Below, one piece after another: positions 38,123 to 46,828 of a DNA stretch of 64,000 nucleotides. Origin of the DNA: Apostichopus japonicus (lineage: Eukaryota > Echinodermata > Holothuroidea > Aspidochirotida > Stichopodidae); contig NC_092574.1 in the NCBI RefSeq assembly GCF_037975245.1, positions 71,001 through 135,000 on the forward strand, written 5' to 3'. Below the pieces are notes generated by a model. It was not told where the DNA came from. It did no database searches and worked only from the letters and a program-made list of their open reading frames with translations. Numbering within the stretch: the stretch's first letter is position 1; each line of letters begins with the position of its first letter. A program made the translations under genes and the position numbers.

Positions 38123-39880
38123 TTGATTTATATCAACTGCTGTCGTGGCGCGGTTGGTTGTGCTCTGTACCTCGAGAGCGTGACGTATTTTGGATCGCGG
38201 GCTCGAGACCAGGTGGGGACAGTTTGCTTTTGCCGCGATCTGGTACGGTCTCTGGGAACTTTAAGTATTAGAAACGAACATAGATTTATATCAACTGCTG
38301 TCGTGGCGCGGTTGGTTGCTCTGTACCTCGAGAGCGTGACGTATTTTGGATCGCGGGCTCGAGACCAGGTGGGGGCAGTTTGCTTTTGCCGCGATCTTAT
38401 ACGGTCTCTGGGAACTTTAAGTATTAGAAACGAACATAGATTTATATCAACTGCTGTCGTGGCGCGGTTGGTTGCTCTGTACCTCGAGAGCGTGACGTAT
38501 TTTGGATCGCGGGCTCGAGACCAGGTGGGGGCAGTTTGCTTTTGCCGCGATCTAATGCGATCTCTGGGAACTTTAAGTATTAGAAACGAACATAGATTTA
38601 TATCAACTGCTGTCGTGGCGCGGTTGGTTGTGCTCTGTACCTCGAGAGCGTAACGTATTTTGCATCCTGGGCTCGAGACCCGGCCACTGCAGTTTGCTTT
38701 TGCCGCGATCTTATACGGTCTCTGGAACTTTAAGTATTAGAAACGAACATAGATTTATATCTACTGCTGTCGTGGCGCGGTTGGCTGTGCTCTGTACCTC
38801 GAGAGCGTGACGTATTTTGGATCGCGGGCTCGAGACCAGGCCAGCGCAGTTTGCTTTTGCCGCGATCTTATACGGTCTCTGGAACTTTAAGTATTAGAAA
38901 CGAACATAGATTTATATCAACTGCTGTCGTGGCGCGGTTGGTTGTGCTCTGTACCTCGAGAGCGTGACGTATTTTGGATCGCGGGCTCGAGACCAGGTGG
39001 GGGCAGTTTGCTTTTGCCGCGATCTAATACGATCTCTGGAACTTTAAGTATTAGAAACAAACATTGATTTATATCAACTGCTGTCGTGGCGCGGTTGGTT
39101 GTGCTCTGTACCTCGAGAGCGTGACGTATTTTGGATCGCGGGCTCGAGACCAGGTGGGGACAGTTTGCTTTTGCCGCGATCTGGTACGGTCTCTGGGAAC
39201 TTTAAGTATTAGAAACGAACATAGATTTATATCAACTGCTGTCGTGGCGCGGTTGGTTGCTCTGTACCTCGAGAGCGTGACGTATTTTGGATCGCGGGCT
39301 CGAGACCAGGTGGGGGCAGTTTGCTTTTGCCGCGATCTTATACGGTCTCTGGGAACTTTAAGTATTAGAAACGAACATAGATTTATATCAACTGCTGTCG
39401 TGGCGCGGTTGGTTGCTCTGTACCTCGAGAGCGTGACGTATTTTGGATCGCGGGCTCGAGACCAGGTGGGGGCAGTTTGCTTTTGCCGCGATCTAATGCG
39501 ATCTCTGGGAACTTTAAGTATTAGAAACGAACATAGATTTATATCAACTGCTGTCGTGGCGCGGTTGGTTGTGCTCTGTACCTCGAGAGCGTAACGTATT
39601 TTGCATCCTGGGCTCGAGACCCGGCCACTGCAGTTTGCTTTTGCCGCGATCTTATACGGTCTCTGGAACTTTAAGTATTAGAAACGAACATAGATTTATA
39701 TCTACTGCTGTCGTGGCGCGGTTGGCTGTGCTCTGTACCTCGAGAGCGTGACGTATTTTGGATCGCGGGCTCGAGACCAGGCCAGCGCAGTTTGCTTTTG
39801 CCGCGATCTTATACGGTCTCTGGAACTTTAAGTATTAGAAACGAACAAATATTTATATCAACTGCTGTCGTGGCGCGGTT
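38123..39880 (+). repeat. 941-bp (six-monomer) tandem duplication at the array's inner edge
   Basis: Positions 38123 and 39064 begin copies of the same six-monomer block. Shared rare variants include GCATCCTGGGCTCGAGACCC, CGGCCACTGCAG, TTATATCTACTGCTG, GGTTGGCTGTGC and GATCTAATGCGATC, each 941 bp apart (for example 38628 and 39569). The second copy is cut at 39880 by the LINE insertion point, just after a divergent GAACAAATATTTATATC. Confidence 0.9.
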
Positions 39881-39893
39881 GGTTGCTCTCTGT
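39881..39893 (+). repeat. Left target-site duplication of the LINE insertion
   Basis: GGTTGCTCTCTGT here is repeated exactly at 41107-41119, immediately after the poly-A tail. Removing the insert and one copy restores a normal monomer (GGTTGGTTGCTCTCTGTACCTC), as expected of target-primed reverse transcription. Confidence 0.93.
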
Positions 39894-41106
39894 TCATGAA
39901 TGCATAACACTCACTAATCCCGATAATCCCATTTCCTTGAATGAGGTAGAAACGGTTATTTCTATGGTAATGAATGTATTACCCGAGAACTGGTTGACAG
40001 AGATCAATTCATCCGACATTGTGGTATCTACACAATCCGACTTACAATACGCCGTTCATTTTCAATGTGGTTGTGACACTATTGATGGTGCTGTATTAAC
40101 TTGTAAGAGAGCATCTGACCTTTTACGTACTTTAAGAAATAATACCCCTAAAGGTGAAATATATTGGAAGAAAACGTATGCAGATCTATCTTTTGAAACT
40201 AGGTGGGAAAATGTCTTTAAATCGCCTAAGAGTAATACAGATGCTGAAATCGACTACAAAATAATGCATAACATTTTATATACTAATGAGAAATTGTATA
40301 AATTCAAAATGATTGATTCTCCTATGTGTACATTTTGCAGAAGTTCGATTGAAACAATACATCACCTTTTTATAACTTGTCCTAAATTATTCCCACTCTG
40401 GGAAAATTTAACCAACAAACTGAATAAACTACATTTTGTTGACAGCCATTATGGTTGGACCTTAGGTACATTATTTGGTCTGGGTCTTAATGCAAAAAAT
40501 CAAGATGGTCTCCTTATAGACTATATAGTCAATATCTATAAAACTGTAATATGGAAAAGCCGTAATGCAATTATTTATAATGGTGGTACTATGAATATTA
40601 CAGCATATTTTCATAATTATATGAAGAAGAAGTTACGTTTTATGTATGAGGTTTACGCGAGCCATAACAACTTAGATAATTTTTTTCAGTTTTTTGGAAA
40701 AGGTAATATTCTACTTTTAGCCGACAAAGACCATACCTACCAGTACCATTTAGATAGAGGCTAATTATTTTGAGCCAACAAATGGTATGATAAATTGTAA
40801 TAATTTACTTATGCCTGTATACGCATAGTTAAGTAGGGCTTTATCTGTAAAAATAAAGCTAAGTACTATTTCAACGATATATTATCGACTTGAACAACAT
40901 TTCCAAGTTTTATACGATATGAGATTACAATCGAATTAAGTTAAAGGTATTTCTGAGTAACATTCAAAGTACGGTATAAGAACATTAACAAGTAAATATA
41001 TTTTTATTTTTATTATTTAGTTCTGCAAGAACTCATTGTATATATTGTTTAGTGAATGGGTGAACCAGTGGGTTCACTTTCAAATAAAAAAAAAAAAAAA
41101 AAAAAA
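39894..41106 (+). mobile_element. 5'-truncated LINE (non-LTR retrotransposon) inserted in the satellite
   Basis: This 1213-bp insert breaks a satellite monomer and is bounded by the 13-bp duplication GGTTGCTCTCTGT. It consists of the 3' end of a LINE reading frame (to 40764), a 3' untranslated region of about 320 bp, an AATAAA-containing end and 21 consecutive A residues at 41086-41106. A perfect hairpin, GTGAACC-AGTG-GGTTCAC (41060-41077), sits just before the tail; LINE 3' hairpins can be reverse-transcriptase recognition sites. The endonuclease and most of the reverse transcriptase are missing, so the copy was dead on arrival. Its base composition is clearly more AT-rich than the satellite. 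Confidence 0.93.
39895..40764 (+). pseudogene. C-terminal part of a LINE ORF2-type protein with a zinc-knuckle (zf-RVT-like) domain
   Basis: An open frame of about 290 codons enters from the insertion junction, with no start codon of its own (the frame runs back into the target-site duplication), and ends in TAG-free sequence at a TAA at 40762. The clearest motif is MCTFCRSSIETIHHLFITC: Cys149-x2-Cys152, then His160-His161 and Cys166 when numbered from the first open codon at 39883. This matches the cysteine/histidine region following the reverse transcriptase in L1/Tx1-like and related LINE proteins. Next come a Trp-rich stretch (FPLWENL) and a helical segment with IWKSRNAIIYNG, also usual in that C-terminal region. 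No catalytic reverse transcriptase motifs remain. Clade assignment (L1/Tx1-like) is tentative. Confidence 0.75.
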
Positions 41107-41353
41107 GGTTGCTCTCTGTACCTCGAGAGCGTGACGTATTTTGGATCGCGGGCTCGAGACCAGGCCAGCACAGTTTGCTTTTGCCGCGATCTAATACGAT
41201 CTCTGGAACTTTAAGTATTAGAAACGAACATAGATTTATATCAACAGCTGCCGTGGCGCAGTTGGTTGTGCTCTGTACCTTGAGAGCGAGACGTATTTTG
41301 GATTCTCGGCTCGAGACCTGGCCACCGCAGTTTGCTTTTGCCGCGATCTTATA
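41107..41353 (+). repeat. Terminal satellite monomers; right end of the array
   Basis: After the LINE, the second part of the interrupted monomer and one more diverged monomer follow. The array stops at GCGATCTTATAC near 41353, where unrelated AT-rich sequence begins (TGCTAACCCC). These monomers are the most diverged in the window: CCTTGAGAGCGAGACG, GATTCTCGGCTCGAGACC and TGGCCACCGCAG. The first 13 bases are the right copy of the LINE target-site duplication. Greater divergence at an array edge is usual for satellites, since homogenisation weakens there. Confidence 0.93.
41254..41339 (+). promoter_or_regulatory. Best-preserved Pol III promoter of the array, in the last monomer
   Basis: TGGCGCAGTTGG at 41254-41265 matches the A-box consensus fully, including A14, which nearly all other monomers have lost. 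GGCTCGAGACC at 41308-41318 is the B box, 54 bp downstream. A D-arm can be drawn (GCGC with GTGC around AGTTGGTT), and GCTCT with AGAGC forms an anticodon-like stem. CTGCCGTGG upstream and CCACCGCAG downstream are complementary at eight of nine positions. A TTTT run at 41336-41339 could terminate a transcript of roughly 90-100 nt. A second TTTT lies between the boxes (GTATTTTGG). Confidence 0.6.
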
Positions 41354-41364
41354 CTGCTAACCCC

Positions 41365-41540
41365 TACTGCTTACACAGTATTGCTCATATGTGTATCTAC
41401 ACACTTCACCGTGTGTACTGAAATGTCTGAAAATACATCTTTATGGACCAAAAATGATAATTGCATAGAATTCTGTTGTGGTTTATATTGTGACGACAAT
41501 AAAAAGTATCATTTTGGTAATAACAAAAAATCATCTCTCA
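41365..41540 (+). repeat. Dispersed repeat arm shared with 43797-43974
   Basis: CTGCTTACACAGTATTGCTC and about 175 bases after it recur at 43797 with scattered substitutions. Both copies lead directly into a copy of the TTAA-flanked element, so an older repeat appears to have been duplicated together with the element inside it. Confidence 0.8.
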
Positions 41541-41545
41541 CTTTA

Positions 41546-41986
41546 GGTGGCATACTCCTATTGGAGTCTATATCAATCCGCTCAAAAGCAGCGGGAGAAC
41601 ATCTTTTTGAGACCTGTTATCAATCATGATCTAGTTTTTTGTGGCATGCATGCTAAAGAGCATTAATGGAAGTACATGTGGTGAGAAAATTGGGTCAATT
41701 GAGGCTATTTTAGACCCCTTTATGCCTCCCAGGAGCAGCGTAGGAAATTTGTTTACCACTGAGTGAAGAGGTTTGTTTACAAGTGACGAAAACTTCCGGC
41801 TCGGATAGCAAAAAATCTTCATGATCATGGTACGGAAACCTGATGCTGCCATGAATGGCCAATTTGTCAGCTATCCGGTGATGGGTAGCGTTTAGCTAGT
41901 GAAAACTTCTATCTAGACTAAGAGACCACATTACTTTTGTGATTTAGTGTGTAAGTCAATGGGGCTTTTAATGGGCGTATGCTACC
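41546..41986. mobile_element. MITE-like DNA element with TTAA-type flanks, copy A
   Basis: About 441 bp begins GGTGGCATACTCCTATT and ends AATGGGCGTATGCTACC. The end is an imperfect inverted repeat of the start over about 17-20 bases (GGTRGCATACKCCYATTA pattern). Flanks are TTTA on the left and TTAA on the right, consistent with a TTAA target-site duplication that has taken one mutation, as in Kolobok or piggyBac superfamilies. The GG-starting ends fit Kolobok better. No coding frame of note lies inside. Other copies are at 43979, 45687, 51850 and 60008. Confidence 0.65.
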
Positions 41987-41993
41987 TTAAGCA

Positions 41994-43796
41994 AAAATGC
42001 TAAAATTTTTCATTTTAAGTGCTAGAAGTCCCAATTTTGGACCAAAGTAGTTGCTATGGTGTGTAAAAATGGTTTTCAAGCAAACGTCTGAAAATTCAAG
42101 CTTGGATGATTTTTACGCATAAATTAGTATTACAGACTTAAAGTACCACAAAGAGCATGTGCGTTTCTATACATGAGACCAGAACAACATTTTGAGCATT
42201 TCTGACCAGTTTTCCTCCCCAATAAACTATTGGGTCATTAAGCCTTGACCTACCAAAGCTTCCGTAATTTGATTCATTCCTTGACCCTGCTAAGTAGGTG
42301 CCAAATGCACGATATTCAAAATCCTTCAGAATCAGACCAAAATGCCTGCCGTGTGTGTGACGTGAATGACTTAGTTCAGTGAAATTTGACATCCGTGGGC
42401 ACCTAAAGTACATGGTAACCATATTTTAGGTTATTTTTGCTAAACTTGGAAGTACCTGGTGTTTGACTAAAGACAAATACTCAGTTTCAATGCATGAAAT
42501 ACCCATAATGTTGTTAGCTTAGGCCTCAGGTTCATAATGGCGCTACGTTAGTACCCTAGACCACGTCTACACCAGCTGTAGCACAATGTGAGGTCTGTAT
42601 CCTAAGTGGAGTGGCTGCTGAGTGCTAAAACCTTACACAGAGAATGTTTTGAGTCTTATTTAGCAAATAATCCACAAAGGTATGCATTTTCTGCTCCTAC
42701 ATATGTGCATCAAGGGGTTTTGAGCCTATTTTCACTATCATTAGTTTTCTGTTGTTTTGTCAATTTTCAGAGAAAGTTGATGTGCCAAGTCCTCAGCATT
42801 CACAGCGATATACTTTGAATGGGTGTGGTATCAATGGCCTCAACTGGTTAGATGAGGTAACAACAAATCCCAAACAACTCTGACAGCAGAAAGAGATATC
42901 CTGATGCTTCCATGGGAGATCTACTGTAGTAACTACAGTATAGGAACCAGTGCTCGCCACCAATGGAGAATAAGGTAATTTGACGTTGTTGTTCTTTGCC
43001 GAGCAACAAATTTGAATGTTTTATCATGAAATATGCCCCCCTATCCACCTCTCTTCCCTTATAACTGTCTTTAATACATTGTAACAACCTATGCACAAAC
43101 CTTTAAATGGACTGGATATGCTGTTGAGGTGAACAGTGTATCTAGATAGCATTTCAGTATTTGTTCCTTTTGACTACTGTACATACTGTTACAGTGTGTT
43201 TCAGTGTGTGGCCGTTGAGCTTGTCGTATCAAGAATATAGGAGGCGATCATTTATTTAGTAACAGACTTGGTTTATTATTGTACTTCAGTAGCCATATTC
43301 AATGGAGTGCACAGACTCGTAGTGTGTAATATGAAGAGCAAGTACGGTAGCTCATATTGATCAGCTACATAAATGTACTTGTCACACAGTGAGGCTGTGG
43401 TTTACAAATCCCGATGATCCAGTTTTGGCAAAGAACACCTTCAATTCTCTTCTCTTATTCTTAGTAACTTAGCAGTTGCACTGGAGTGACATGCAATATC
43501 AGTTTAACATGTTCCAAACAGTTCAGGAATACATTGGGGTATGTCCTGTAGGTCAGTTTGGGAGGAATCAGCTGAGCTAAACAAAAGTAGTTTTCATCAC
43601 TTTTCAGAGCCAGAGACGAAAAAACCCTCCCCGCAGACCCTTCTTTGGATGACGTTTCTGCAGGTAGGGCAAGCCAGACCAAGTGGGCGGTGATCAGGAA
43701 TACCAATACAACCTGCAGGAATCATAGATGCACCCAAATTGGTCAAGCTTATCAAAATTGGTGACTGGAAATGTTGTTGCAGTCGTAGACCTGGTT
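41994..43796. other. AT-rich intergenic stretch without a recognised gene
   Basis: I see no tandem repeat, tRNA or known domain here. A 94-codon open frame on the minus strand (42422-42138) begins MVTMYFRCPRMSNFTELSHS and has no family I recognise. A sequence resembling a splice acceptor (CACTTTTCAG) followed by a short basic open stretch lies near 43605 on the plus strand. Neither is enough to call a gene. Confidence 0.5.
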
Positions 43797-43978
43797 ACTG
43801 CTTACACAGTATTGCTCATATGTGTATTTACACACTGCACCTTGCATACTGAAATCTCTGAAAATACATCTTTATGGACCTAAAATGATAATTGCATAGA
43901 ATTTTGTTGTGGTTTATATTGTGACGACTATAAAAAGTATCATTTTGGTATTAAAAAAAAAATTCATCTCTCACATAA

Positions 43979-44446
43979 GGTGGCATACTCCTATTAGAGT
44001 CTATATCAGTCCGCTCGATTGTTCTCCTTCAAGAAAAGTGCCAAAAAGCAGCAGGGGAACATCTTTTGTGACCTGTTATCAATCATGATCTAGTTTTTTG
44101 TGGCTTGCATGTTGAAGAGCATTAATGGAAGTACATGTAGTGAGAAAATTGTGTCAATTGAGGCCATTTCAGACCCCTTTAAGGCCTCCCAGGAGCAGCG
44201 TAGGAAAATTGTTTACCACTGAGTGAAGAGGTTTGTTTACAAGTGACAAAAACTTCCGGCTCGGATAGCAAAAAATCTACATGGTCATGATACGGAAAAT
44301 TGATGATGCCATAAAAGGCCAACTTGACAGCTATCCGGTGATGGGTAGCGTTTAGCTAGTGAAAACTTCTCTCTAGACTTAGAGACCACATTACTTTTGT
44401 GATTTAGTGTGTAAGTCAATGGCGCTTTTAATGGGCGTATGCTACC
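43979..44446. mobile_element. MITE-like DNA element with TTAA-type flanks, copy B
   Basis: Starts GGTGGCATACTCCTATTAG after ATAA and ends GGGCGTATGCTACC before TGAA; each flank is one base from TTAA. The interior is collinear with copy A, sharing CTATCCGGTGATGGGTAGCG, GTTTACAAGTGACAAAAAC and TTGTGATTTAGTGTGTAAG. Its right end abuts a fragment of the transposase-coding repeat (GAAGGATTCTTGCCAGG), which also occurs at 59114. Confidence 0.65.
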
Positions 44447-44554
44447 TGAAGGATTCTTGCCAGGTTTGTTACTGTTTTTTTAAGCTTTTTATATGGACAA
44501 GAGTTCACTCTTGTAGCTACATAGTGATTCCAAACACAACCTTTGATTCAAGTC

Positions 44555-44956
44555 CTACAATTCTTCCATATCAGAAAGACCTATAGGGTCGTCCCCACAT
44601 CCATTGCTTGTCTCTCTGTGAGCCATCATAGCACTGTGATAGGCCCTTAATAGAGCTTGCAAATTAACAAACCTGTTTCCTGTAGATTCTGCAAACATGG
44701 TTTGTTGTGACTGAGTTGAAAATATCTCATGTCCTTTATCTGCTGGGTTAATTACTCTCTCATACTCTTCCTTGTCGAGCCTTCTATAAGCAGGTTTGCA
44801 AGAGGAATTAGTTGCCATATCTGTATCAGAAGAGCTAGGAATATCACCAGTGCAATTGGCATCAGCTTCAGCAGCTGTTCAAGCAGTAAAGCCAAACCTG
44901 TTACCTGGCTTGAAGGTTATTACATGCCTATCAAACATGCCTTTCCTTCTACCCAT
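44555..44956 (-). pseudogene. N-terminal fragment of a DDE-type DNA transposase gene
   Basis: Reading leftward from an ATG at 44956, the frame begins MGRRKGMFDRHVITFKPGNR, meets one in-frame TGA at 44881-44879, then continues through TAAEADANCTGDIPSSSDTD and PAYRRLDKEEYERV to a stop at 44555. The same protein segment (NRFVNLQ.LLRA.H.AMMAHR) recurs at 49741-49830, and flanking DNA matches 59114 onward, so this is a dispersed element gene. A basic N-terminus followed by an acidic, Ser-rich stretch is common in transposase-like proteins, but I do not recognise this portion on its own. The family link comes from the core fragment at 58130-59047. Copy status: truncated, with a nonsense codon. Confidence 0.5.
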
Positions 44957-44965
44957 TGTTCTAAA

Positions 44966-45683
44966 TACTAATCAGTTTTTATCCTTAAAACATACCAATT
45001 TTCCAGTGACCTATTCACTAGTTTTGTTTGTAAGCATTTATTGGAAGTCTAAGCAGTTGAATAGCTACACATAGAATGATACAAGACAAGACTTACACTG
45101 AGAAACTAGTCAATATGATCGACTACAACTAGTTTGGAATGTTGTTTGAACAGCGCCCTCATTCTAGATCCGGTCACAGCTAGTGCATAGATCTCCTAAG
45201 TAGTTTTTGCACCAAAATCTGACAAAATACCTTTGAAAAGCAGTGCCAAAGTAACAAGTAACTTTTTCTCTTTCACTTTAGAGCCACAGCTAAGGGCGCA
45301 TGCTTACTGGAAGCTGGGAGTGATCAAATTTTCAGAGGGAAGAAGGCCAACCAAGTTTCCACCAGAGGGGGTAAGTAGCACCAAACTGAGGGACTGTGCT
45401 TAAAACACATTGTGTGGACCCAAGAACAATTTAGACATTCAGTAGATGCCTGTCATGCTGATGGAATGACTTCTTATCACACTAGGGAATATGTCAATCA
45501 TTGGGCTCTCACTTGTTTAAAGTTCAGTACTGTATTATTCATATAGACTGTACAACATGTGTGAAACACCATATGAAGATTCACCCAATAGACAGAGATA
45601 CACAGAAATGATGTAAGTCACAACTTCTCAAACTATCATAAAAAGGAGGTTTAATGTGGAGTTTAAATATCTCAGCTGCTACT
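44966..45683 (+). repeat. Duplicated segment of about 720 bp (partner at 51121-51850)
   Basis: The stretch from TCAGTTTTTATCC, through CATTTATTGGAAGTCTAAGC and ACAGCGCCCTCATTCTAGAT, to CATAAAAAGGAGGTTTAATG is matched collinearly by 51124-51850 with scattered substitutions and small indels. Both copies then run into a TTAA-flanked MITE-like copy. The last 70 bases or so (GTAAGTCACAACTTCTCAAA onward) also occur at 59936. This is a segmental duplication or a long dispersed repeat. Confidence 0.85.
45284..45370 (+). CDS. Putative internal exon, 29 codons, duplicated at 51457
   Basis: A pyrimidine-rich tract ending TCACTTTAGAG is followed by an open 87-base stretch translated PQLRAHAYWKLGVIKFSEGR then RPTKFPPEG, and then by GTAAGT, a strong 5' splice-site match, in phase 0. 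In the duplicate copy (51457-51538) the same frame stays open and differs by an in-frame six-base insertion (two codons, Cys-Val) between RRPT and KFPPEG, but its donor has become ATAAGT. Frame conservation across an indel suggests that it once coded. I do not recognise the protein and see no neighbouring exons, so this may be a transposon-borne or decayed exon. Confidence 0.3.
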
Positions 45684-45686
45684 TAA

Positions 45687-46000
45687 GGTGGCATACTCCT
45701 ATTAGCATCTATATCAACCTGCACAAGTGTTCTCCTTCAGGAAAAGTTCCAAAGAGCAACAGGAGAACATCTTTGTTTATATCTTATCAATTAGGATCTG
45801 GTTTTCTTGGTTTGGCTGTAATGGAGCATGAATGGAAGTACAAGTGGTACACAGATTGGCTCAGTTGAGGCAAGTTTAGACCACTTTAGGTCTCCCTGGA
45901 GCAGCATATGAACATTGTTTACTGCTGAGTAAAGAGGTTTGTTTACAAGTGAAGAAAATTTCAAGCTCTCATAGGAAACAAAAAGTCTGCACAGTCATGA
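45687..46000. mobile_element. MITE-like element, copy C (left part)
   Basis: A perfect TTAA at 45683-45686 precedes GGTGGCATACTCCTATTAGC. The interior follows copies A and B (CAACAGGAGAACATCTTTG, TTTACTGCTGAGTAAAGAGG, GGTTTGTTTACAAGTGAAG) as far as about 46000, after which similarity is lost and no right inverted repeat is visible. It is truncated or strongly diverged. Confidence 0.6.
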
Positions 46001-46656
46001 TAAAAAACTTGAGGTTCAAATGAATGTGATAAATTTATTAGAATAAACCAAAAGCAAATAGAATAAAGGGTAATTTAAACCAAGAAATACTGCACGACGC
46101 AACTCACATGCATACCTGTAAATGTTACCCACGCACGACGACACATACAACACTGACACGTAAAGGGAAACACAGCATCACACGCATTAAAACAATCGAA
46201 GACCATTAACAGGGTGTACTGCTGAGTTTCTGGAGAAAGATTGTAAAACAAACCACCTGCTGCTGAAGAAACAAAGTCTAAACATTCAAGAGTTCTGCTG
46301 CCTCCATTGGTCTTTATTATAACTTTCTGTCAAATATCATTGGAGATATGGATATTTTGGCTTCCAGATTAAAGGTACAAAGCCAACATGTCTGGGAGGA
46401 AATGCTCCTAAAAAGGTCAATGCCCGTTCACTGATGCACATATTATATGACATCACGGTCACGCCAATACATGTGTCTAAATGCTTCAAAGCATGCCTTT
46501 TCTTTCATTGTTGATGCTGGATCTGGAAAATAACCATTTCATCCTTAATTAAAAGTCTTGAATTTTAATATATCAACACTGAGGGAACCCTGAAGGATTG
46601 ATAATCCAACACAATCGTAGAATAGAAAAGGTGAGGGATTTCTCAACCAAGGCTTC
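46001..46656. other. Stretch without a recognised feature
   Basis: AT-rich unique-looking sequence between a MITE-like copy and the terminal exon of the P2X7-domain-like gene. It would include that gene's 3' untranslated region if the gene is real. No convincing open frame, RNA gene or repeat is visible. Confidence 0.4.
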
Positions 46657-46828
46657 CTATACAATTGAGTTTTCTCCTGGCATCTTGAATCCAGTGAAAT
46701 GACCATTGGCTGGAAACTCACTTCTGATTCTTTGGACTGCACATGATGGTAGCACAACCCTGACGTGTCTTGCTAGGAACCCCCAGCACCTTTGAACCTG
46801 TTGACCGTAGGCTATGTATCTGTACTGC
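46657..46828 (-). CDS. Terminal exon encoding a P2X7-receptor C-terminal-domain-like segment
   Basis: On the minus strand a long T tract ending TTTTTTTTAG is followed by an exon that opens one base into a codon and reads RQYRYIAYGQQVQRCWGFLA, then RHVRVVLPSCAVQRIRSEFP, ANGHFTGFKM and PGENSIV before a stop. The pattern Y-R-x-x-A-Y, a Trp-Gly, V-x-L/I-P-S-C-x-x-x-x-I-R, then F-P, and a final (Y/F)-x-G-F matches the conserved C-terminal region of P2RX7 and of the many invertebrate proteins carrying this domain without a channel. The Cys-rich zinc-binding part expected upstream (a C-x-C-x-x-C type motif) is not found in the 470 bases before the exon. A candidate first exon is at 47302-47592. Whether the gene is functional cannot be told. 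Confidence 0.6.

Larger units (their letters stand above)
1..39880 (+). repeat. Giant tandem satellite array, about 255 monomers of 155-158 bp
   Basis: The same roughly 156-bp unit repeats head to tail without interruption from base 1 and continues off the left edge. The unit runs from TCGAGACCAGGTGGGGGCAG through TTTAAGTATTAGAAACG and TTTATATCAACTGCTGTCG to GATCGCGGGC. Lengths vary: 156 bp with TCTGGGAAC, 155 bp when one G is lost (TCTGGAAC), and 157-158 bp when GGTTGCTC becomes GGTTGTGCTC, which is common only right of about 22.3 kb. Diagnostic variants include GACGTATTTT, GACGATTTTT, GACGTTTTCT and GACGTACTTT; GATCTCATACG, GATCTTATACG, GATCTGGTACG and GATCTAATACG; and CAGGTGGGGG against CAGGCCAGCG. 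Two CTCGAG sites occur per typical unit, 31 bp apart. Each unit carries a tRNA-like Pol III promoter. The unit is near nucleosome size, which suits a heterochromatic or centromeric satellite, but nothing in the sequence proves that location. Confidence 0.98.

Noticed and set aside
1-39880. CRISPR array
   Set aside because: There are no unique spacers between short repeats; the whole 156-bp unit repeats, and the surrounding sequence is eukaryotic.
1-39880. Tandem functional tRNA gene cluster
   Set aside because: The A and B boxes are good, but the cloverleaf has an 8-base anticodon-like loop, poor T and acceptor stems in most monomers, and a TTTT between the boxes. A SINE-like head fits better.
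1-39880. Array of CREB/ATF sites (TGACGTA in many monomers)
   Set aside because: Only half sites, frequently mutated to TGACGAT or TGACGTT; no reason to favour a regulatory role.
42138-42422. 94-codon minus-strand frame as a gene
   Set aside because: No recognised domain, no start or splice context that I can defend; mentioned only in the region note.
44796-45074. 92-codon plus-strand frame
   Set aside because: Antisense shadow of the transposase N-terminal fragment on the minus strand.
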